Positions 1 to 5,293 of a DNA stretch of 6,399 nt are shown one piece after another; positions within the stretch are counted from its first letter, which is position 1, and the number at the start of each line of letters is the position of its first letter. The stretch is from contig DCSM01000027.1 of NCBI GenBank assembly GCA_002325605.1, forward strand, positions 1-6,399. The letters run 5' to 3'. The DNA is from Chloroflexaceae bacterium UBA1466 (GTDB lineage Bacteria; Chloroflexota; Chloroflexia; Chloroflexales; Chloroflexaceae). The notes beneath the pieces were generated by a model that saw only the letters and a program-made list of their open reading frames with translations, was not told the DNA's origin and did no database searches. Made by a program: the position numbers and the translations under genes.

Positions 1-33
1 ACTTGGCTAAAGTTCCAAAAGCTGCGATCTCGT

Positions 34-152
34 GTAAAGCGATGGTAAAGAATAATTTGACCTAAATTGAATTTACCGCAAGCTAATGCCCTGAAACACA
101 AATCACGGGCTTGGAATTTTAGCCATTTGATTACATCGTAAAGAGATGGTAA
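34..152. repeat. Imperfect 15-bp direct repeat pair upstream of rel
   Basis: GTAAAGCGATGGTAA at 34-48 and GTAAAGAGATGGTAA at 138-152 match at 14 of 15 positions and start 104 bp apart. The second copy covers the spacer, the TG extension and the first bases of the -10 of the predicted rel promoter. The first copy has no good -35 in front of it. The pair could be an operator for a regulator or the remnant of a duplicated promoter; chance is not excluded. Confidence 0.45.
63..75. repeat. Perfect 13-bp AT-rich palindrome
   Basis: TAAATT and AATTTA flank a central G at 69, giving a perfect inverted repeat that stops at both ends. It lies about 50 bp upstream of the predicted -35 of rel. This size suits a dimeric repressor site, but AT-rich palindromes of this length also arise by chance and no known operator was recognised. 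Confidence 0.3.
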
Positions 153-155
153 TAT
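127..155 (+). promoter_or_regulatory. Sigma70-type promoter with extended -10, likely for rel
   Basis: TTGATT at 127-132 matches the -35 consensus TTGACA at four of six positions. It is followed by a 17-nt spacer and TAATAT at 150-155, a close match to TATAAT. A TG dinucleotide at 147-148, one base before the -10, makes it an extended -10. Transcription would start near 162, giving rel an untranslated leader of about 237 nt. The spacing and the three elements are read directly from the sequence; the assignment to rel is inferred from orientation. Confidence 0.55.
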
Positions 156-213
156 TAAGAACAGAAGAAAGGGAGCTTTGTCTTGCGTTGGGTTGAATAG
201 TACGCTTGCGCCA

Positions 214-249
214 AACCTGTTTTTGCCCCTTGAATTGGGCAAAAGGGTT
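214..249 (+). other. Stem-loop in the predicted rel 5' leader
   Basis: TTTTGCCC at 221-228 and GGGCAAAA at 237-244 form a perfect 8-bp stem with an 8-nt loop. AACC at 214-217 can also pair with GGTT at 246-249 across a small asymmetric internal loop. No T-run follows on either strand, so it is a poor intrinsic terminator. It falls about 55 nt into the predicted rel transcript and could be a leader RNA structure or a DNA-binding site. The function is unknown. Confidence 0.4.
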
Positions 250-398
250 GCTACAAACGTTCATAGATTTGAAGAAAGCTGTTTTCCTTCGCTTGTTCAA
301 GTTTATTTAGAGGCCTTTTCAGAAGACGATGCACTTCCAACTTAGCGCCGCAGCTTAACTCCCGCCCAGGGTGGCCGCGGCAGAAGGGTAAAAAGACG

Positions 399-2711
399 AT
401 GAATGGAATAAATGCCTCTGCCCATGCGGTTCACCCCCACCATTTTGACCCTTTAGCGATGCCTAACAACCATCCGCCCAGCCACTTGGCGCATAGTTCT
501 CAACCTCAACCTCAACCTCCCCTTCCCCTCCTTGCGCCCTCTGCCGCAGCCCTCAATAGCCCGACTGCCGACGCATTGGTCGCTGGGCTTCTGGCCTATA
601 TTTCGAACGCGGATGGCGATATGGTGCGGCGGGCCTACGCGCTGGCGTATGCGGCCCATGAAGGTCAACGCCGCCAGAGTGGGGAACCTTACATCAATCA
701 CCCCGTCGCGGTAGCTACGATTTTGATCGGGTTGCGGATGGATCATTGGACGATTTCTGCGGCCTTACTTCACGACGTGGTTGAAGATACTTGTGTCCCC
801 TTGACCCAGCTTGAGAGCGCGTTTAGCAAAGAGATTGCAGCTTTGGTCGATGGCGTAACCAAACTTTCAGTCTTAGAGGCCAAAACGAAGGAAGAAGCTC
901 AAGCTGGTACTTATCGCAAAATGTTTATCGCTATGGCCGACGATCCGCGAGTCGTGCTGATCAAATTGGCTGATCGGCTTCATAATATGCGGACGCTCGG
1001 CGCAACTTCGCCTGAAAAACAACGGCGCGTGGCCCATGAGACGCTGGAGATTTATGCGCCGCTGGCCCACCGCTTAGGAATTTGGCAAATCAAATCCGAA
1101 CTAGAAGACCTTGCGTTTAAGGTCATTAAACCCAACGAATACCGTGAAATTGCTCAACAATTAGCTTTACGCCGGGATCAGCGCAATCGAATTGTGCAAA
1201 GTGTTATTTCGCGCTTGGAAGAAGAACTTGGCAAAGAGGGGCTGGAAGGCAGAATCACGGGGCGGCCCAAGCATTTTTATTCCATTTACCGCAAAATGGA
1301 GCGCAAAGGTGTACCGCTGGAGCAAATTTATGACCAGCTGGCCGTGCGCGTGATTGTGAATGAAGTTGGCGAATGCTATCGCATTTTGGGCATTGTTCAT
1401 AATCTTTGGCCGCCGGTGCTTTCTGAATTTGATGATTACATTGCGGTTCCCAAAGAGAGCATGTATCGTTCTCTCCATACAACAGTGATTCTGCCTGGCG
1501 GTACGCCGTGTGAAGTTCAAATTCGCACGCAAGAGATGCACACTGTCGCTGAACACGGGATTGCGGCGCACTGGCGTTACAAGGAAGGTTTCAGCAAATC
1601 AGATGCTAGTTTTGAGGCTAAACTCGCCTGGTTACGCAGCCTAATTGAGTGGCGCAAAGAGATGACGGATGCCCGTGAGTTTATGGAAAGCCTCAAGACC
1701 GATGTTTTTGAAGACCAAGTTTATGCTTTTTCGCCCAAAGGCGAAATTTTTGATCTGCCCATAGGGAGTACTTCCGTAGATTTTGCCTATCGCATTCATA
1801 GCGAAGTTGGCAATCGCTGCGTTGGAGCCAAGGTCAATGGGCGCATCGTTCCGCTGGACACCCGTTTGCAAAATGGGGACATCGTAACGATTATGAAGAG
1901 CAAAGCGCCACGGGGCCCCAGCCGTGATTGGCTCAACTTTGTTAAGACTGATAGCGCTCGCAGCCATATCAAACGCTTTTTCCGCAAGCTGAAGCGGGAA
2001 GAAAATATTGCCGCTGGGCGGACACTCCTCGAAAAAGAACTCAAACGCTTAGGTTTGACCAATTCTTTTGAAACTATTTCCACGATTTTGGGCACGCGCA
2101 ACGTGGAAGAACTTTTTAACCTCATCGGCAGCGGCGAAACCACGGCCCGTAATGTAACCCAAAAAGTCATTGCCCAAACCTCCGAGACCCAAGAAGCCGA
2201 CATCGCTTCCATTCCCCAGATCACGCCGCCACCGCGCTCAGATGTCAAAGGCATTCGAGTACGCGGGACGGGCAATGTCCTCACGCGGTTTGCCAAATGT
2301 TGTAATCCTGTTGTTGGCGAACCAATTGTTGGCTACGTCACGCGAGGGCGGGGCGTTTCGATTCATCGTTCGGATTGTTTGACCGTTTTGAAAGAGCATG
2401 ACCGTGAACGGCTGGTCGAGGTAAGCTGGGGCGATGCTGACCCCCAAGGCTACCCCGTCCCGATTCGGATCGAATCTTGGGATCGGCTCGGCTTATGGCG
2501 GGATGTTACCGCGACAATTGCGGATGCGAACATCAACATTGAAGAAGTCCAACAGCTTCAAACCTGCAAAGATGGGCGCGTCGCCTTGATTATGCGCCTG
2601 ACGATTCAGAGTATTAACCAATTGACCATGATTTTGGATAAACTCAATCGGATTCCCAACGTGATTGAAGCCCGCCGCGAAAATCAATGTTGTCCCCAAA
2701 TAGCGGTCTAA
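399..2711 (+). CDS. rel: Bifunctional (p)ppGpp synthetase/hydrolase, RelA/SpoT (Rel) family
   Basis: This cytosolic stringent-response enzyme makes (p)ppGpp from ATP and GDP/GTP on starved ribosomes and hydrolyses it again. All modules are present over 770 residues. The HD hydrolase domain (about 57-240) has H101, HDVVED at 125-130 and the LADRLHNMR stretch with D192 and N196, so the hydrolase metal site looks intact. The synthetase domain (about 285-395) has GRPKHFYSIYRKM, D312 and E372 in CEVQIRT. TGS (about 436-498), a helical region, a conserved-Cys/His domain with C634, C635, H656 and C660, and a C-terminal ACT domain (about 686-762) follow. The family is usually about 720-750 residues; the excess is an N-terminal extension of about 50 residues rich in His, Pro and Gln. 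ATG 399 is the first start in the frame and has AGAAGGG 10 nt upstream; M21 has no such site. It is followed by its own terminator and appears monocistronic. The family is often annotated relA or spoT. Confidence 0.96.
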   Translation: MNGINASAHAVHPHHFDPLAMPNNHPPSHLAHSSQPQPQPPLPLLAPSAAALNSPTADALVAGLLAYISNADGDMVRRAYALAYAAHEGQRRQSGEPYINHPVAVATILIGLRMDHWTISAALLHDVVEDTCVPLTQLESAFSKEIAALVDGVTKLSVLEAKTKEEAQAGTYRKMFIAMADDPRVVLIKLADRLHNMRTLGATSPEKQRRVAHETLEIYAPLAHRLGIWQIKSELEDLAFKVIKPNEYREIAQQLALRRDQRNRIVQSVISRLEEELGKEGLEGRITGRPKHFYSIYRKMERKGVPLEQIYDQLAVRVIVNEVGECYRILGIVHNLWPPVLSEFDDYIAVPKESMYRSLHTTVILPGGTPCEVQIRTQEMHTVAEHGIAAHWRYKEGFSKSDASFEAKLAWLRSLIEWRKEMTDAREFMESLKTDVFEDQVYAFSPKGEIFDLPIGSTSVDFAYRIHSEVGNRCVGAKVNGRIVPLDTRLQNGDIVTIMKSKAPRGPSRDWLNFVKTDSARSHIKRFFRKLKREENIAAGRTLLEKELKRLGLTNSFETISTILGTRNVEELFNLIGSGETTARNVTQKVIAQTSETQEADIASIPQITPPPRSDVKGIRVRGTGNVLTRFAKCCNPVVGEPIVGYVTRGRGVSIHRSDCLTVLKEHDRERLVEVSWGDADPQGYPVPIRIESWDRLGLWRDVTATIADANINIEEVQQLQTCKDGRVALIMRLTIQSINQLTMILDKLNRIPNVIEARRENQCCPQIAV
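501..518 (+). repeat. Hexanucleotide CAACCT x3 microsatellite inside rel
   Basis: Three exact tandem copies of CAACCT, preceded by a partial CT and followed by CC, encode Gln-Pro-Gln-Pro-Gln-Pro at residues 35-40 of the Rel N-terminal extension. The unit is a multiple of three, so copy-number change would lengthen or shorten the linker without a frameshift. Confidence 0.8.
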
Positions 2712-2736
2712 AAGGCCGCCGCTTGCTGGCTTTCCT

Positions 2737-2765
2737 CCCAGCCCCGAAGAAGTGGCTGGGCTTTT
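2737..2765 (+). terminator. Intrinsic terminator of rel
   Basis: CCCAGCC at 2737-2743 pairs perfectly with GGCTGGG at 2754-2760 across a 10-nt loop, and CTTTT follows at 2761-2765. The hairpin begins 25 nt after the rel stop codon. The T-tract is short (four T), so termination may be incomplete, but the position between a stop codon and a new promoter supports the call. Confidence 0.75.
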
Positions 2766-2807
2766 AGTCTGAGCTAAGGTAGATCATTTTGGGCAATTTT
2801 GTGGTAC

Positions 2808-2813
2808 TATAAT
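2808..2813 (+). promoter_or_regulatory. Consensus -10 box for the methyltransferase-argJ-ATPase unit
   Basis: TATAAT is a perfect -10 hexamer, 45 nt before the methyltransferase ATG. No good -35 is visible at 16-18 nt spacing (the sequence there is T-rich, around 2784-2791). A TG lies at 2802-2803 but is not in the extended -10 position. Transcription would start near 2820. It lies after the rel terminator, which fits a new transcription unit. Confidence 0.55.
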
Positions 2814-2858
2814 CAAAATGGCGTTGAACCAAAACTTGCAAAGATCTGAGAGAATATT

Positions 2859-4070
2859 ATGCGACCTACGGCCACCGTTGTTTTAAGGGCTAAACGGGAG
2901 CGCCCAGTACAACTTAAACATCCCTGGATTTTTTCGGGGGCAATCGCGGCGCTCGAAGGGCGGCCCACGGAAGGCGCAGTGGTTGATGTTCGGGCGGCCA
3001 ACAACGAGTGGTTGGCGCGAGGAACTTGGAGTAGCACCTCGCAGATTCGGGTGCGCCTTTGCACTTGGGACGCGGACGAGGAAATAGACCAAGCCTTTTT
3101 GGGGCGCAGAATCGCCAGAGCCTTAGCGGGGCGCGGGTTTAAGTCCCAGGAAAAGGATGCTGAACGGGCGGAACGGCTAATCTATGCTGAATCTGATGGT
3201 TTGCCAGGCTTAATTGTAGATCGCTATGGGCGTTATTTAGTTTTGCAATTGTTGACGCAAGGGATGGCCTTGCGGGAGGCCGAAATTGTTGAATTACTGG
3301 CCGAATTAGTTGCGCCTTTGGGGATTTACGAGCGGAGCATTGCTGATGTGCGGGCCAAAGAGGGTTTGCCACCTGCCGAAGGCCTGCGCTGGGGCGAAAT
3401 GCCACCTGCTAAATTGAGCTTTACTTGTGCTTCGGCCCAGCAGCCGTTGCATTTTTTGGCCGATTTGCAGCATGGGCAAAAAACAGGCTTTTACCTCGAT
3501 CAAGCCTTAAATCGCTTGACCGTCGCGGCCTATTGCCAGGGCAAAGAGGTGCTGGATGCTTTTTGTTATAGCGGTGGGTTTACGCTTTACGCGGCCCAAG
3601 CGGGAGCCAGCAAAGTCACGGCCATTGACAGTAGCGCCGAAGCCTTTACCCTTTTGCAGGCCAATCTGGCGCTTAATGAACTTTCGCCAGACCTAATTGA
3701 GCCAATCGAAGGGGATGTCTTCCAGCTTTTGCGCCAATATCGCTTTGAACAGCGCTCTTTTGACCTGATTATCCTCGATCCCCCCAAATTTACCCACAGC
3801 CAAGCCCAGTTAGAACGGGCGACACGCGGCTACAAAGATATTAACCTGATTGCTCTTCAATTGTTGCGGCCTGGCGGGATTTTGGCGACCTTTAGCTGTT
3901 CAGGTTTGATCATGCCTGATCTCTTCCAAAAAATCGTTTTTGGCGCATCCCTGGATGCCCAGCGCGAAGTTCAAGTGGTGGAGCGTTTGACGCAAGCCCC
4001 TGATCATCCCGTACTCCTTACCTTCCCTGAAGGGGAATATCTGAAAGGTCTCATTTGTCGAGTCTGGTAG
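2859..4070 (+). CDS. rlmI: RlmI-type class I SAM-dependent 23S rRNA cytosine-C5 methyltransferase
   Basis: The product is predicted to transfer a methyl group from S-adenosylmethionine to a cytosine of 23S rRNA (C1962 in the E. coli RlmI family). An N-terminal PUA-like RNA-binding domain (about 1-75) contains HPWIFSGAI at 21-29. A linking domain with ESDGLPGLIVDRYG (111-124) follows. The Rossmann methyltransferase domain starts around 195. It contains GQKTGFYLDQ at 206-215, the SAM-binding VLDAFCYSGGF at 231-241, an acidic D257, DPPKF at 307-311, RGYKDIN at 323-329, and TFSCSG at 344-349 with the likely catalytic C347. The 403 residues match the family length of about 390-400. ATG 2859 has a weak GAGAG at 2848-2852. 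The gene is first in a probable three-gene unit, with argJ 20 nt downstream. The family is secure; the exact target base in this organism is inferred from E. coli. Confidence 0.92.
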   Translation: MRPTATVVLRAKRERPVQLKHPWIFSGAIAALEGRPTEGAVVDVRAANNEWLARGTWSSTSQIRVRLCTWDADEEIDQAFLGRRIARALAGRGFKSQEKDAERAERLIYAESDGLPGLIVDRYGRYLVLQLLTQGMALREAEIVELLAELVAPLGIYERSIADVRAKEGLPPAEGLRWGEMPPAKLSFTCASAQQPLHFLADLQHGQKTGFYLDQALNRLTVAAYCQGKEVLDAFCYSGGFTLYAAQAGASKVTAIDSSAEAFTLLQANLALNELSPDLIEPIEGDVFQLLRQYRFEQRSFDLIILDPPKFTHSQAQLERATRGYKDINLIALQLLRPGGILATFSCSGLIMPDLFQKIVFGASLDAQREVQVVERLTQAPDHPVLLTFPEGEYLKGLICRVW

Positions 4071-4078
4071 ATGCGAGC

Positions 4079-4083
4079 AGAGG
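4079..4083 (+). promoter_or_regulatory. Ribosome binding site fixing the argJ start
   Basis: AGAGG ends 7 nt before ATG 4091. A longer in-frame reading from TTG 4055 would overlap the methyltransferase gene by 16 nt and add 12 residues with no counterpart in ArgJ proteins. The ATG start yields MSYTIFEEGHISSPLGYRAT, which begins as ArgJ proteins do. Confidence 0.6.
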
Positions 4084-4090
4084 CGGGCCT

Positions 4091-5293
4091 ATGAGCTATA
4101 CAATTTTTGAAGAAGGGCATATTTCCAGTCCCCTTGGCTACCGTGCAACGGGGATTTCGGCGGGCCTGAAGGACGGGGCAAAGTTGCGCGACCTTGCCCT
4201 CATCTATTCGCAAGAACCGTGTACGACGGCGGCGCTCTTTACCACGAGCCTCTTGAAAGCTGCGCCCGTCTTTTTTAATCAAGCCATTTTGGCCCGCAGT
4301 CAGGATTCGACGCGGGCGGTTTTGATCAATTCAGGGCAAGCTAACGCGGGGACGGGGCAGGCTGGCTTGATGGATGCCATTGAGTGTGCCAAAATCGCGG
4401 CGGAAGAGCTTGAAGTGCCCAGAGACAGCATTTTGTTGCTTTCCAGTGGCCTGATTGGCGTTCCGCTGCCCATGGAGCGGATGCGGGATGGGATTCGGCG
4501 GGCGGTCTCAGAGTTGGATAGCGGCGGTGGTCATCGGGCGGCGGCAGCCATCCTCACCAATGATACGCGGGTCAAAGAGCGCGTCTATCAATTTAATCTG
4601 CGGGAAGGTCGGCAGATAACTTTAGCGGGGATGGCCAAAGGTTCAAGGATGGTTCATCCCAAGTTGGCCACGTTGCTTTGCGTCATTACCACCGATCTCG
4701 CAATGGATGCTCGCCTTTTGAATCAATCTTTGCACCAGAGCAGTGCCCGTTCTTTCACTCGCCTTTCGCTTGATCTTGATACTTCGCCCAATGACACAGT
4801 TTTGCTGTTAGCCAATGGCGCTGCTGATGCGTTGCCCATTACCGAGGCTACGTCGTGGGAATTTGGGGCGTGGCAGGAGGCGCTTAATGCCTTGTTGACT
4901 GACTTGACGCAACAGATTGTGCGTGATGCGGCCACGGGAGGCAAGATCATTCAGGTGACGGTTCGCGGCGCGCCAAGTGAGGAAAGTGCCCAACACGTGG
5001 CCCAAAAAATTGCCCACTCAACCGCTGTGCGCCAGGCTTGTGCGCGGGGCCAGCCAGATTGGGGCACGCTTTTAGTTCCTATTGGGTGTTGTGGGGAAGA
5101 GGTACGGGTTGAACTTTTAGACCTTTTCGTTGGGCATCTGCTGCTTATGTCAAAAGGTGTTCCCGTAAAATTTGACCGCCAAATGGCCCTCCAGTTATTC
5201 TCCAGCCCCGAAATTGATTTTACGGTTGATCTCCAGCTTGGCCCCGGTGCAGCAACCATTTGGACTTGCACCTGGAACGGGGAAATGTTGTGA
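4091..5293 (+). CDS. argJ: ArgJ-family ornithine/glutamate acetyltransferase, diverged active site
   Basis: ArgJ moves the acetyl group from N-acetylornithine to glutamate in the cyclic arginine pathway, and in bifunctional forms also uses acetyl-CoA. It is an Ntn-like enzyme that cuts itself into alpha and beta chains. This 400-residue protein shows the family fold throughout: LRDLALIYS (32-40), AVLINSGQANAGTG (76-89), SSGLIGVPLP (118-127), TNDTRVKE (156-163), KGSRMVHPKLATLL (183-196), DTSPNDTVLLLANGAA (230-245) and WGTLL (324-328). Cleavage is expected at A193-T194, making T194 the nucleophile; K183 is kept. Several features are odd. The usual Thr of the oxyanion STG is S119. The substrate-binding Glu of the DGEGATK motif is replaced (DAATGGK, 279-285). 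DPNWGR reads QPDWGT. The protein ends at WNGEML without the conserved tail carrying Asn and a terminal Thr. No other frame encodes that tail. It lies 20 nt after rlmI and overlaps the ATPase by four bases. Membership is clear; activity as a normal ArgJ is uncertain. Confidence 0.88.
   Translation: MSYTIFEEGHISSPLGYRATGISAGLKDGAKLRDLALIYSQEPCTTAALFTTSLLKAAPVFFNQAILARSQDSTRAVLINSGQANAGTGQAGLMDAIECAKIAAEELEVPRDSILLLSSGLIGVPLPMERMRDGIRRAVSELDSGGGHRAAAAILTNDTRVKERVYQFNLREGRQITLAGMAKGSRMVHPKLATLLCVITTDLAMDARLLNQSLHQSSARSFTRLSLDLDTSPNDTVLLLANGAADALPITEATSWEFGAWQEALNALLTDLTQQIVRDAATGGKIIQVTVRGAPSEESAQHVAQKIAHSTAVRQACARGQPDWGTLLVPIGCCGEEVRVELLDLFVGHLLLMSKGVPVKFDRQMALQLFSSPEIDFTVDLQLGPGAATIWTCTWNGEML
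5279..5293 (+). promoter_or_regulatory. RBS and GTGA stop/start overlap coupling argJ to the ATPase gene
   Basis: GGGGA at 5279-5283 lies 6 nt before a GTG start at 5290-5292, and that GTG overlaps the argJ TGA stop (5291-5293) as GTGA. This is a classic translational-coupling arrangement. It supports GTG 5290 rather than the longer TTG 5260, which has no such site and adds ten residues before the conserved part of the ATPase. Confidence 0.75.

Larger units (their letters stand above)
1..398. other. Intergenic region and predicted rel leader; no supported gene
   Basis: No open frame here looks like a real protein. The longest minus-strand frame (about 103-300) has no recognisable domain and no clear ribosome binding site. 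What can be seen is a promoter-like element, a near-identical 15-bp direct repeat, a short AT-rich palindrome and a stem-loop, each listed separately. The reading frame of rel is open upstream back to a TGA at 270-272 but contains no ATG, GTG or TTG before 399. No tRNA or rRNA pattern was recognised. The end of any upstream gene cannot be placed. Confidence 0.6.

Noticed and set aside
57..62. TTGACC as a second -35 box
   Set aside because: No -10-like hexamer occurs 16-18 nt downstream; the nearest TAAT lies at a 21-nt spacing.
79..120. Possible terminator of an upstream gene (GCCC at 88-91 with GGGC at 107-110, then TTTT at 117-120)
   Set aside because: The stem is only 4 bp, or 6 bp with a bulge, around a large loop, and the T-run is short and offset by several bases. 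Too weak to call.
103..300. A 65-codon minus-strand open frame upstream of rel
   Set aside because: No recognisable domain, no clear ribosome binding site, and it lies across the predicted rel promoter and leader stem-loop.
374..381. GCCGCGGC palindrome before the rel RBS
   Set aside because: An 8-bp GC palindrome with no loop is common by chance and has no supporting context.
453..746. Minus-strand frames opposite rel and other antisense frames through the window
   Set aside because: They are shadows of strongly conserved plus-strand proteins, with no domain or translation signal of their own.
4055..4090. TTG 4055 as the start of argJ
   Set aside because: It overlaps the upstream gene, and its extra 12 residues do not resemble ArgJ. 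ATG 4091 has an AGAGG site at good spacing.
5260..5289. TTG 5260 as the start of the ATPase
   Set aside because: GTG 5290 has a GGGGA site 6 nt upstream and forms the GTGA overlap; homology begins after it.
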